Shown: in pieces, positions 48,970-57,011 of the stretch | How positions within the stretch are numbered: position 1 is the first letter of the stretch | Layout: every line of letters begins with the position of its first letter | DNA from: Litchfieldella xinjiangensis | GTDB lineage: Bacteria; Pseudomonadota; Gammaproteobacteria; Pseudomonadales; Halomonadaceae | Length of the DNA: 64,000 nt | Direction of reading: 5' to 3' | NCBI RefSeq assembly: GCF_000759345.1 | Contig: NZ_JPZL01000003.1 | Location: forward strand, 310,001 to 374,000 | Position numbers and translations under genes: made by a program | Notes under the pieces: model-generated | Seen by the model: only the letters and a program-made list of their open reading frames with translations | Database searches by the model: none | Told to the model about the DNA's origin: nothing

Positions 48970-49368
48970 CTAGCCGTCGGTAAGGGGAGGGCGGCCGGGG
49001 TCAGGGCGGGTGGCGACGAAGCCGCCGACGACCAGGAACAGCATCGCGGTAATCATCAATACCTGCCAGGGAGAGCCGGCCAGCCATAGCATGGCCCAGC
49101 TGGTCGCCAGCAAGACCACCGCCAGCCACCGCGCCCGCCGGGGTACGGCACGTTCCTGTTGCCAGGCGTTGAGCAGCGGCCCGAAGCGCGGATGCTGCCA
49201 CAACCAGCGGGCCAGGCGCGGCGAGCCCTTGGGCGCGGCCCATGCAGCCAGCAGCAGGAAGGGGGTGGTGGGCAGCCCCGGCAGGACGACGCCGGCCGCT
49301 CCCAGACCGATACAGCCGACAGCCAGCACATGATAAAGGCGCGATGAGAGGGAACGTGATGGTGGCAT
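48970..49368 (-). CDS. YbaN / DUF454 family membrane protein
   Basis: A 132-aa membrane protein of the DUF454 (YbaN) family with LPGLPTTPFLLLAAWAAPKGSPRLARWL, the family hallmark, and three to four hydrophobic segments. Function is unknown, though relatives often sit beside haem or nitrogen-oxide genes. GAGGGG before the ATG at 49368 favours it over in-frame starts up to 49401. It is the first gene after the NsrR box and is followed by nsrR. Confidence 0.82.
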   Translation of the reverse strand: MPPSRSLSSRLYHVLAVGCIGLGAAGVVLPGLPTTPFLLLAAWAAPKGSPRLARWLWQHPRFGPLLNAWQQERAVPRRARWLAVVLLATSWAMLWLAGSPWQVLMITAMLFLVVGGFVATRPDPGRPPLTDG

Positions 49369-49392
49369 GGGAAGCCCCTCGGGTCGCATCAT

Positions 49393-49415
49393 AAGATGCA
49401 TGGTTAATGTATATT
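49393..49415. promoter_or_regulatory. NsrR binding site between divergent units
   Basis: The left half AAGATGCATGG (49393-49403), one centre base, and right half TAATGTATATT (49405-49415) match the 11-1-11 NsrR consensus (AAGATGCATTT, N, and its inverted repeat) at about 18 of 22 positions. It lies 25 bases from the ybaN start and overlaps TATATT (49410-49415), a possible -10 for the plus strand, and TATGAT (49393-49388) for the minus strand. Confidence 0.75.
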
Positions 49416-49528
49416 CTAGGCCTGGCCAGCGGGACGCTCAAGCTTGATAGGGTGTCGGCGACGGGTTTCGCTCTATGCCTTGACCTATGCCACGCTGACC
49501 GGAAATCGATCCGCCACGAGGAGACGCC

Positions 49529-49933
49529 ATGGCCATTGCCACCTACACCGACCTGCTGGACGAAGCACATCGCCAACCCGAGCCGCAGCGCTTGCTGTTC
49601 GTTTTCACCCGGGCCGAGCTGCCCGATCATCCCGACCCCGAGCAGCAGGCTCGTTTCGAGCGCGGCGAAGGGGGTGTGCTAACGCCCGTGCTGTGTGTCG
49701 ACAAGCGCCCCGATGAGTTGAGTGACATGCAGGCCCTGGTCGAGGAATCCCGAAATACCGGCATCGACTGGGATATCGTCTTCGTGGCTGCCCTGGCCGG
49801 CGACGGCAAGCAGCCGCCCAGTAGCGAAGAGGCCGAGCGGCCGTTGCAGCGCATGGTCGAGTCATTGCAGATGGGCTCGATCGAGCAATTCCTGGCGTTT
49901 GATCGCCAGGGTGAGGCCGTGTCCTTTCACTGA
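49529..49933 (+). CDS. Conserved protein, 134 aa, in the NsrR-controlled divergon
   Basis: A 134-aa soluble acidic protein starting MAIATYTDLLDEAHRQPEPQ with RLLFVFTRAELPDHPD and VLCVDKRPDELSD. Proteins of this type are sometimes labelled ribonucleotide reductase subunit alpha in databases, but at this length, with no catalytic domain of that enzyme, the label cannot be right. GAGGAG-like bases precede the ATG. It is divergent from ybaN-nsrR across an NsrR-type box, so it is likely induced by NO. Function unknown. Confidence 0.75.
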   Translation: MAIATYTDLLDEAHRQPEPQRLLFVFTRAELPDHPDPEQQARFERGEGGVLTPVLCVDKRPDELSDMQALVEESRNTGIDWDIVFVAALAGDGKQPPSSEEAERPLQRMVESLQMGSIEQFLAFDRQGEAVSFH

Positions 49934-49953
49934 CGCGACCGAGGCAGGAACGA

Positions 49954-49985
49954 CAACGGCCCCTGGTAATCGCCAGGGGCCGTTG
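49954..49985. terminator. Bidirectional terminator between the 134-aa gene and norZ
   Basis: CAACGGCCCCTGG (49954-49966) pairs perfectly with its complement (49973-49985) around a 6-base loop, between two convergent genes. T content after the stem is modest on both sides. Confidence 0.8.
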
Positions 49986-50009
49986 TTCCGTACAGTGCCA
50001 ATCAAGTGA

Positions 50010-52301
50010 TCAGGCGGAAATTTCGCCCTCCTGTTTGCCCTCCTGATCCATGACCGGCAGCACAGCGCGGCCCGGCAGCAGCAGAGCGGAGACCACCTGC
50101 CAGGTAACCGCCAGGGCGCCTATGATGAAGACCACGTCACCCACGGTGCGGAACCAGCGCAGGTTCACGAGCAACCCTTGCTGCATGAAGCCCTCGCTGC
50201 GGGCGTACCACAGCCCTTCGCTGGCGCTGGCCACGAACTGGATCACGCCGATCGGCAGCAGGCTGGTGAACAGCATCAGTACCAGGCCGGCATTGAGCCA
50301 CCAGAAGCCGACTTTCATCAGACGCTCATTGAACACCAGGTCGGGCTTGAGGTAGCGCAGGACCATCAGCACGAAGCCCAGTGCCAGGAAGCCATAGACC
50401 CCGAACAGTGCCGCATGGGCGTGGGTCGGCGTGGTGTTGAGACCCTGGATGTAGTACAGCGCGATCGGCGGGTTGATCATGAAGCCGAGCACCCCGGCGC
50501 CGAGCATGTTCCAGAAGGCCACGCCGACGAAGAAGATCAGCGGCCACTTGAGGTTTTCCATCCACGGCGCACGCTTCTTGAGGCTCCAGTTCTCCCAGGC
50601 TTCGTAGCCAAGCACGACCAGCGGCACCACTTCCAGGGCGCTGAAGGTGGCACCGACGGCCATGACCGGGGTAGTGGTGCCTGAGAAATAGAGGTGGTGG
50701 AAGGTACCGGGAATGCCGCCGAGCATGAACAGCGAGGCGGACGCCAGGCTGGCGCTGGTGGCCACGGTGCGAGAGACCAGACCCATGTTGTAGAAGATGA
50801 AGGCCAAGGCAGTGGTGGCGAAGACTTCGAAGAACCCTTCGACCCACAGGTGAACGATCCACCACCGCCAGTACTCCATGACGGACAGGTGAGTGCGCTC
50901 GCCGTAGAAGAAGCCGGCACCGTAGAACAGGCCGATGCAGACCACCGAGGCGGTGAACAGGGCCAGCAGGTTCTTGTCACCGGGCTTGAACAGGGCAGGC
51001 ACGATACCGCGCAGCATCAGCGCCAGCCAGAACACGATGCCCAGAAACTTGCCGATCTGCCACAGACGGCCCAGGTCGACGTATTCATAACCCTGATGGC
51101 CCAGCCAGAAGTTCAGGTGAGCGGGCATGATCTGGTTGATGGCCAGGTAGTTACCGGCGAAGGAGCCAACCACCACGGCGACCAGCGCCCAGAACAGGAT
51201 ATCCACACCCAGTTTCTGATACTTGGGGTCCTTGCCCCCGTTGATGATCGGTGCCAGGAACAGGCCGGCAGCGAGGAAGCCGGTAGCGATCCAGAACAGC
51301 GCGCTCTGGATGTGCCAGGTGCGCAGCAATGAGTAGGGGAACCAGCGGGACAGCTCGATACCGTAGAACGTTTGGCCTTCGACTGTGTAATGGGCTGTTG
51401 CGCCGCCCAGGAAGACCTGGAAGGTGAACAGGCCGACGACCAGCAGCAGATACTTGCCCAGCGCCTTCTGTGAGGCAGTCATTGGCAGACGGCTCAGCGG
51501 ATCCTGCAAAGGCGCTTCGGTCTCTTCCTCTTCCTTGCGCAGGAAGGCCCAGGCCCAGACCAGCAGACCCACGCCGCCGATCAGCAATACCACGCTGACG
51601 ATCGACCAGATGATGTTCTCGGCAGTCGGCGTGTTGTCGATCAGCGGCTCGTGCGGCCAGTTGTTGGTATAGGTCGCATGGCTATCGGGGCGCTCGGTAG
51701 CCGCGGCCCAGGCAGTCCAGAAGAAGAACTCGGTCAGCTGCGCGCGGCGTTCTGCGTTGGGCAGCGTGTCCTCTTTCATGGCATAGCTTTCGCGGGTCGG
51801 CTGCAGCTCGGGCGAGCCGCCGAACAGGCGATCGTAGTAGTCGGCGGTGGCGGCGATGGCCTGGGCGCGACGCTCGGAGATCAACAGACGGTCAGTGTCG
51901 GCATCGTAGCCATTGGTACGGTACTCGTGCTTCAAACGATACTCGAGCAGATTGCGTTGCTCGTCATCGAGATCGAGCCAGTGCTGACCGAACTCCTCTT
52001 CGGCAGCGATTTCCAGCCAGTTGACCAGCTCGCGATGCAGCCAGTCGGCGGTCCAATCAGGTGCCTGGTAGGCGCCATGGCCCCAGATCGAGCCGAGCTG
52101 CATGCCACCCACCGATTGCCAGGCGGTCTGGCCGTCGAGAATCCGCTCCTTGCCGCTCAACACCTCACCCTGCTCGGTCACCACCTGTGCGGGGATCGGG
52201 GGTGCCTGACGATAGACTTCCGTGCCGAAGTAGCCCAGCACGCCGAACGCAATGGCCATGACAGCAATTAGCGTCCACCAGAGACGACGATATTCACCCA
52301 T
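50010..52301 (-). CDS. norZ: Quinol-dependent nitric oxide reductase (qNOR)
   Basis: A 763-aa haem-copper-family enzyme reducing 2 NO to N2O with electrons from quinol. The long N-terminal extension (about 40-230, with DGQTAWQSVGGMQLGSIWGHGAYQ) is the fused NorC-like domain of single-subunit qNOR. About 14 membrane segments include conserved His ligands such as HLWVEGFFEVFATT, TFHHLYFSG and HAHAALFGVYGF. The ATG at 52301 has GGAGGT ahead and overlaps the ytfE stop by 8 bases. A longer reading to 52340 is unlikely. It is second in a NorR/sigma-54 operon and also called norB in qNOR form. Confidence 0.95.
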   Translation of the reverse strand: MGEYRRLWWTLIAVMAIAFGVLGYFGTEVYRQAPPIPAQVVTEQGEVLSGKERILDGQTAWQSVGGMQLGSIWGHGAYQAPDWTADWLHRELVNWLEIAAEEEFGQHWLDLDDEQRNLLEYRLKHEYRTNGYDADTDRLLISERRAQAIAATADYYDRLFGGSPELQPTRESYAMKEDTLPNAERRAQLTEFFFWTAWAAATERPDSHATYTNNWPHEPLIDNTPTAENIIWSIVSVVLLIGGVGLLVWAWAFLRKEEEETEAPLQDPLSRLPMTASQKALGKYLLLVVGLFTFQVFLGGATAHYTVEGQTFYGIELSRWFPYSLLRTWHIQSALFWIATGFLAAGLFLAPIINGGKDPKYQKLGVDILFWALVAVVVGSFAGNYLAINQIMPAHLNFWLGHQGYEYVDLGRLWQIGKFLGIVFWLALMLRGIVPALFKPGDKNLLALFTASVVCIGLFYGAGFFYGERTHLSVMEYWRWWIVHLWVEGFFEVFATTALAFIFYNMGLVSRTVATSASLASASLFMLGGIPGTFHHLYFSGTTTPVMAVGATFSALEVVPLVVLGYEAWENWSLKKRAPWMENLKWPLIFFVGVAFWNMLGAGVLGFMINPPIALYYIQGLNTTPTHAHAALFGVYGFLALGFVLMVLRYLKPDLVFNERLMKVGFWWLNAGLVLMLFTSLLPIGVIQFVASASEGLWYARSEGFMQQGLLVNLRWFRTVGDVVFIIGALAVTWQVVSALLLPGRAVLPVMDQEGKQEGEISA

Positions 52302-52995
52302 GTTGCACCTCCACGGCGTCCGGCGCCGCACTGATTCCAAATAGCACGTTGTTCTCCAGATGGATGTGCTCCATCAGGTCTTCACGCAGTTCACGAAGTC
52401 CCGCAAACAGGGCGCGCCAGGTATTGCAGGCACCCTTGGGCGGGGTCATGTCGTTGGTGAGTGTCATGAGCGCCTCCAGGGCGTCGCCGTGGTCGTCGTG
52501 CTCATGACGCATGACAGCTATAGGCCCTTGGGCGGGCCCGAACAGGCCTCGACGCAGCATGGGGAAGAGCACCTGCTCCTCCTTCTGCATGTGGCTTTCG
52601 AGTTCCTGGCGCATGGTCTCCAGGTGGTCGGCCAGGCCGTGCGGGCAGGTCGGGCGCTCGCCATGCACGAGCTCGACGCGCCGGGCCAGGCGGGTAAGCT
52701 CGGGAAGCTGCTGGCGATGCACCTGGTGGTATCGGGTCAGAATGTGGTCGATCAGCTCGCTGGGGCTGGCCAGGCGCCAGTCGCGGTTATCTGCGGTCTG
52801 GGCGGGCAGGGTGGCCAGCGCCTCGAGCAGTTGAGCGGCGACGGGGTCATCTTCGGCGATGGCACGTTGGGCGAGGGATTCACGCAGGGTTGCGCGGCCC
52901 CCGCAGCAAAAATCGATACCGTGGGCATGGAACAGGCGCGTGGCGCCGGGAAGATCCCGGGCGAGGCGTCCCACGGGGTGGTCGAGTAGGGTCAT
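52294..52995 (-). CDS. ytfE: YtfE/ScdA (DnrN) di-iron protein for repair of nitrosative Fe-S damage
   Basis: A 233-aa hemerythrin-like protein. The ScdA-type N-terminus has HGIDFCCGG, and the di-iron four-helix bundle supplies LIDHILTRYH, ESHMQKEEQVLFP, MRHEHDDHG and LMEHIHLENNVLF. Family members repair or relieve NO damage to iron centres. The ATG lies at the end of a 151-base divergent region with a sigma-54 promoter and three NorR sites. It is first gene of ytfE-norZ. Confidence 0.92.
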   Translation of the reverse strand: MTLLDHPVGRLARDLPGATRLFHAHGIDFCCGGRATLRESLAQRAIAEDDPVAAQLLEALATLPAQTADNRDWRLASPSELIDHILTRYHQVHRQQLPELTRLARRVELVHGERPTCPHGLADHLETMRQELESHMQKEEQVLFPMLRRGLFGPAQGPIAVMRHEHDDHGDALEALMTLTNDMTPPKGACNTWRALFAGLRELREDLMEHIHLENNVLFGISAAPDAVEVQHG

Positions 52996-53030
52996 GGTGT
53001 GCTCCTGATCAAGCGGGTCGCTTTATATAG

Positions 53031-53047
53031 AGCAACTACCGTGCCAA
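53031..53047 (-). promoter_or_regulatory. Sigma-54 promoter of ytfE-norZ
   Basis: Read on the minus strand, TTGGCACGGTAGTTGCT matches the -24/-12 consensus TGGCAC-N5-TTGC exactly, 36 bases before the ytfE start. Confidence 0.9.
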
Positions 53048-53088
53048 CTTTTTAAGCCATTGTTTTTATGGATTAGTTAAGGAAGGGT

Positions 53089-53101
53089 GGTAAATAGTAC
53101 C
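53089..53101. promoter_or_regulatory. NorR binding site 1
   Basis: GGTAAATAGTACC fits the NorR core GT-N7-AC in the extended form GGT-N7-ACC. It is the nearest of three such sites to the sigma-54 promoter. Confidence 0.75.
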
Positions 53102-53113
53102 CGTGCGAGTTAG

Positions 53114-53126
53114 GGTAAACGCAACC
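53114..53126. promoter_or_regulatory. NorR binding site 2
   Basis: GGTAAACGCAACC fits GGT-N7-ACC and is centred 25 bases from site 1. Confidence 0.75.
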
Positions 53127-53133
53127 GCGATAG

Positions 53134-53146
53134 GGTAGATTTGACC
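53134..53146. promoter_or_regulatory. NorR binding site 3
   Basis: GGTAGATTTGACC fits GGT-N7-ACC, is centred 20 bases from site 2 and ends at the base before the norR ATG, so binding could also limit norR expression. Confidence 0.7.
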
Positions 53147-54691
53147 ATGCTTTACGACACCTTGCTTGCCGACCTCACCGCCGACCTGCCCAGCGCCGTG
53201 CGCCTGCAGCGTCTGGTTCAGACGCTTCGCGAATATTTTCAGTGCGGCGCCGTCGGGCTATTACGCCTGCGTGAGGACGTCCTGGTTCCCGAAGCCATGG
53301 TAGGCCTGTCTCGTGAGGCGATGGGGCGTCGCTTCGTGGTGGCCCAGCACCCTCGCTTGGCGGCGATCCTGGCCAGCCGCGAAACGGTGGCCTTTCCTCC
53401 CGATTCGCCCCTGCCCGATCCCTATGACGGGCTGGTCGAGCATCACGTCGGCGAATCCCTGCACGTCCATGACTGCATGGGCATCAGCCTGCACGTGCAG
53501 GGGGATACGTGGGGGGTGCTCACGCTCGACGCACTGACCCCCGGTGTCTTCGACCAGCAGTCACGCGATGACCTGCAGCGCTTCACCCTGTTGGCAGAGG
53601 CGGCGGTGCGCATGACGCGTCTCGAGCAGGAGATACGCGGGCTGAGGGTCGTGCGCCAGGATGCGGCCACTCCGGCCCGGCCGCGGGAGGAGGGCGAGAT
53701 CCTTGGCCAGAGCGCATCGCTCAAGCGCTTGCTCGAGGAGTTGGATGTCGTCGCCGATTCCGACCTGCCGATCCTGCTCAGCGGCGAGACGGGCGTCGGC
53801 AAGGAGCTGTTTGCACGGCATCTCCAGCAGCGCTCGCCCCGCCGCGACAAGCCCATGATTCATGTCAATTGCGCGGCGCTGCCGGAGTCGCTGGCCGAAA
53901 GCGAGCTGTTTGGTCATGTGAAGGGGGCATTCTCGGGAGCGGAATCGGCACGGCCCGGGCGCTTCGAGGCCGCCGATGGCGGCACGCTGTTCCTGGATGA
54001 GGTGGGCGAGCTACCGCTGTCGATACAGGCCAAGCTGCTGCGCGCATTGCAGAACGGCGAGGTGCAGCGCCTGGGCGAGGACACGCCGCGCCGGGTCGAC
54101 GTGCGTATCATCGCCGCCACCAACCGCCGCCTGCGTGACAGTGTGCGTGAAGGCTCGTTTCGCGCCGACCTGTACCATCGCCTCTCGGTCTACCCGGTGC
54201 GCATTCCGCCGCTGCGCGATCGCGATGCCGATGTGCTGGTGCTGGCGGGCCACTTCCTCGAGCTCAACCGCGCCCGGCTCGGGGTGCGCAGCCTGCGTCT
54301 ATCGGCGGATGCCGAGCAGGCGCTATGCGCCTATCCGTGGCCGGGAAACGTCCGCGAACTGGAACACGTAATCAGCCGGGCGGCGATCAAGGCCCTGGGG
54401 CGCGGGGCGGATCGTGGCGACATCATCACGCTCGAGGCGGCCTTGCTGGATCTTTCGCGGGATAGCCTGTCATCTACCGACACGGGCGAGCCGCAGGCGC
54501 CGTCAACGGTAGTTACGGGCGCCTCCGAGCCCGTGCTGGAGCCCTTGCACGATAGTGTCGAGCGCGTGCAGCGCCAGGCCATCGAACGGGCCCTGGCCCA
54601 TGCCGACGGCAAGTGGGCGGCGGCGGCGCGCCTGCTGGCGCTCGACCCGAGCAATCTTCACAAGCTTGCCCGGCGCCTGGGGCTCAAGTAG
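53147..54691 (+). CDS. norR: NorR, NO-sensing sigma-54 activator
   Basis: A 514-aa enhancer-binding protein. An N-terminal GAF domain (about 1-170) should hold the NO-sensing iron. The AAA+ domain has Walker A GETGVGKE (about 212), the sigma-54 contact loop GAFSGAESARPGRFE (about 260) and DEVGELPL. The C-terminal Fis-type helix-turn-helix ends ARLLALDPSNLHKLARRLGLK. The ATG at 53147 is used; a TTG at 53141 is also in frame but lies inside NorR site 3. It is divergent from ytfE-norZ, which it should activate. Confidence 0.95.
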   Translation: MLYDTLLADLTADLPSAVRLQRLVQTLREYFQCGAVGLLRLREDVLVPEAMVGLSREAMGRRFVVAQHPRLAAILASRETVAFPPDSPLPDPYDGLVEHHVGESLHVHDCMGISLHVQGDTWGVLTLDALTPGVFDQQSRDDLQRFTLLAEAAVRMTRLEQEIRGLRVVRQDAATPARPREEGEILGQSASLKRLLEELDVVADSDLPILLSGETGVGKELFARHLQQRSPRRDKPMIHVNCAALPESLAESELFGHVKGAFSGAESARPGRFEAADGGTLFLDEVGELPLSIQAKLLRALQNGEVQRLGEDTPRRVDVRIIAATNRRLRDSVREGSFRADLYHRLSVYPVRIPPLRDRDADVLVLAGHFLELNRARLGVRSLRLSADAEQALCAYPWPGNVRELEHVISRAAIKALGRGADRGDIITLEAALLDLSRDSLSSTDTGEPQAPSTVVTGASEPVLEPLHDSVERVQRQAIERALAHADGKWAAAARLLALDPSNLHKLARRLGLK

Positions 54692-54695
54692 CCCG

Positions 54696-55244
54696 TCACT
54701 GCTGCGCATGGCCGTGGCCATGCGCGGTACCGGAAGGCGGGTCGGCGCGGCCCAGCTCGCCCAGCAGGGCAAGATCGATCTCCTCGTACGCCAGTACGTT
54801 GCCGCCGTGGCTGTCGCGAAATGCCTCGGCCTGTTCGTGCTCGCCGAACGAGGCCAGGGTATGGCCCATGCCCCCGCGACGATCGTGGCCGACCACATAC
54901 CAGGCCTCACTGGCGAGGATGAACGCCTCGTCGTCCGGTGACGCCCAGGTGGTCTTGCCGACATCGTGAACATAGGCGTGGCTCAGTTGAGTCTCGTTCT
55001 CGGGCTGGCGCAGGAAGACGAACATGTCCAGCGTCGAGCAGAACTTTCTCGGCGTGCCCTGGCGCTCAAGGAAGACCTGCCCCTTGGGGCCGGGGAACGC
55101 CTCGATCACCATGCCGCAGACATGACAGACCTCGCCGTCTGCGATGGGCTCGGCGGCGGCCAGTGCGGCGGGCTCCGACGCCCCGCTGCATCCCCCCAGC
55201 AGGGACAGCGAGACGAGTAGTGCGGGAAGTAAGCGATGGGTCAT
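54696..55244 (-). CDS. nosL: NosL, copper chaperone lipoprotein
   Basis: A 182-aa lipoprotein with lipobox LGGC (Cys19) and the family motif CHVCGM (C40-C43-M45), a Cu(I)-binding site. NosL helps supply copper to NosZ. The C-terminus is rich in His and Gly (GHGHAQQ), which may add metal binding. It is last gene of the nos operon and converges on norR with only 4 bases between, with no terminator in the gap. Confidence 0.92.
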   Translation of the reverse strand: MTHRLLPALLVSLSLLGGCSGASEPAALAAAEPIADGEVCHVCGMVIEAFPGPKGQVFLERQGTPRKFCSTLDMFVFLRQPENETQLSHAYVHDVGKTTWASPDDEAFILASEAWYVVGHDRRGGMGHTLASFGEHEQAEAFRDSHGGNVLAYEEIDLALLGELGRADPPSGTAHGHGHAQQ

Positions 55245-55260
55245 GGCAGCCTCGCTAGGG

Positions 55261-56082
55261 TCAGGCGGAATGGTGACGAAAACGCTGGATTGCCAGCCCC
55301 AGCGGGAGCACGACCCAGCCCACCAGGATCAGCACCGGCCAACTGGGGTGGAAGGCGCCGTCACTGGCGATGGCGGTAATCCCGCTGGTGATCTGGGTCG
55401 CTTCGAAGCCGGCCAGGATAATCAGGCGGAAGCAGTCGGCGGGGTTGAGCAGCAAGAGGTAGGGTAACCAGTCGCCGCCTTGCTTCATGCCGACCAGCAA
55501 GGCCAACAGGGCCAGGTCGAAGACCAGCACGAACAGGAACCAGACCCCCAGCGCCAGCCCGGCGGCACGGGCCTTCTCGTTGACGGAAACGCTGATGAGG
55601 TAGGCGAAGGCCAGGAATACCCAGCCCAGCAGGATGCTGCTGCCGATCAGCCGAGCCATGGCCAGCGACAACTCGGCCAGATCCCCGCCACCCCCCAGGG
55701 CGATGGCGATACCCGCAATGCCGAAGCCGGCCACGGTGGCAACCGCCAGGATCAGTCCGTGTCCGAGGAACTTGCCGAGCAACAGGGCCGAACGGCTCAA
55801 TGGATAGGTGAGCAGCAATAACAGGGTGCCGGCTTCCTGCTCGCCCACCACGGCGTCATAGGCCAGCAGCAGGGCGATCAGGGGAATCAGGAACACCGCC
55901 AGGGTCGATAGGCTGACCAGGGTCGTGGCCAGCGACGTGAAGCCCAGGCCACCGCTGGCGGCAGCACCGAAGTAGGCGATTCCCACCGCCAGAATGGCAA
56001 GGATGACGGCAATCGCCAGCACCCAGCGATTGCGCAGGCCATCCTGAAACTCCTTGCGAGTGACAATGGCAATGGCGTTCAT
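55261..56082 (-). CDS. nosY: NosY, ABC permease of the Nos maturation complex
   Basis: A 273-aa membrane protein with six hydrophobic segments. It begins MNAIAIVTRKEFQDGLRNRWVL, typical of NosY, and has the ABC2-type segment LLAYDAVVGEQEAGTLLLLLTYP. With NosF and NosD it forms the ABC assembly that matures the copper site of NosZ. Its start overlaps the nosF stop (ATGA). Confidence 0.93.
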   Translation of the reverse strand: MNAIAIVTRKEFQDGLRNRWVLAIAVILAILAVGIAYFGAAASGGLGFTSLATTLVSLSTLAVFLIPLIALLLAYDAVVGEQEAGTLLLLLTYPLSRSALLLGKFLGHGLILAVATVAGFGIAGIAIALGGGGDLAELSLAMARLIGSSILLGWVFLAFAYLISVSVNEKARAAGLALGVWFLFVLVFDLALLALLVGMKQGGDWLPYLLLLNPADCFRLIILAGFEATQITSGITAIASDGAFHPSWPVLILVGWVVLPLGLAIQRFRHHSA

Positions 56083-57011
56083 GGTGTGCCTCGTGAGGTC
56101 TCGGAGATGCGGCCGGAGAAGTGTGTATAGAGGTGTTCCAGGGTGGGCGGCAGCAGCTCGATATCCTCGACGCCGGGGGTATCGGCCAGGCGACGCAGGA
56201 CGATCATCTTGTCCTCGGCGGGGACGCCGATTTCCAGCTGCTTGCCATTGAGGTGACGCGGTTCCACCCGCGCCTCCCCCCAGCCCTGCGTCCAGTCGAT
56301 GCCCGTCCAGTGTCCCTGGGCCCGCACGGTCATCGGCAGTCCCGCGTCCTCGCGAAGCTCATTGAGACTGCCGAGGGCCAACCGCTTGCCGCCCCCCAGG
56401 ATCAGGGCGCGGTCGATGTAGGGTTCGATCCCCGGCAGCACATGCGACGACAGCAGCACGGTGCAGCCGTTGTCGCGCAGGGTACGTACCGCGTCGTAGA
56501 AATCCCGGGTGGCGGCCGGGTCGAGGCCGGTGGTGGGTTCATCGAGCAGCAGCAGGCGAGGATCCCCCAGCAGTGCCTGGGCCAGGCCGAGGCGCTGGCG
56601 CATGCCCTTCGAGTAGGTCTTCACGCGGCGTTGTGCGGCATCGCTGAGGCCCACACGTTCAAGTAGCTCATCGGCCTGGGATCGGTCTGTGCGCTTCAAG
56701 CGGGCAAAATAGCGCAACACCTCACGACCACTGAGCTGTTCGTAGAAACTCACGTTTTCCGGAAGGTAGCCGAGTTGCCGTCGCAGTCGCTCGGCATGCG
56801 GCCCGGCCGGGGCGCCACCCAGCACGCTCACCTGCCCCTCGCTGGGGGCGATCAGGCCGAGGATCAGTTTCATGGTGGTGGTCTTGCCGGCGCCATTGTG
56901 GCCCAGCAGGGCCATCACTTCGCCTTCGCGAACCTCGAGGTCCAGGCCATCGAGCCGGACCAGCGGGCCGTGACGCTTGGTCACGCGATTGAAGGTAATC
57001 ACAGCGGTCAT
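56079..57011 (-). CDS. nosF: NosF, ABC ATPase of the Nos maturation complex
   Basis: A 310-aa ATPase with Walker A LLGHNGAGKTTTMKL, signature YSKGMRQRLGLAQALLG, and Walker B LLLLDEPTTGLDP. It drives NosDFY. Start and stop both overlap neighbouring genes by 4 bases, so nosD-nosF-nosY are translationally coupled. Confidence 0.95.
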   Translation of the reverse strand: MTAVITFNRVTKRHGPLVRLDGLDLEVREGEVMALLGHNGAGKTTTMKLILGLIAPSEGQVSVLGGAPAGPHAERLRRQLGYLPENVSFYEQLSGREVLRYFARLKRTDRSQADELLERVGLSDAAQRRVKTYSKGMRQRLGLAQALLGDPRLLLLDEPTTGLDPAATRDFYDAVRTLRDNGCTVLLSSHVLPGIEPYIDRALILGGGKRLALGSLNELREDAGLPMTVRAQGHWTGIDWTQGWGEARVEPRHLNGKQLEIGVPAEDKMIVLRRLADTPGVEDIELLPPTLEHLYTHFSGRISETSRGTP

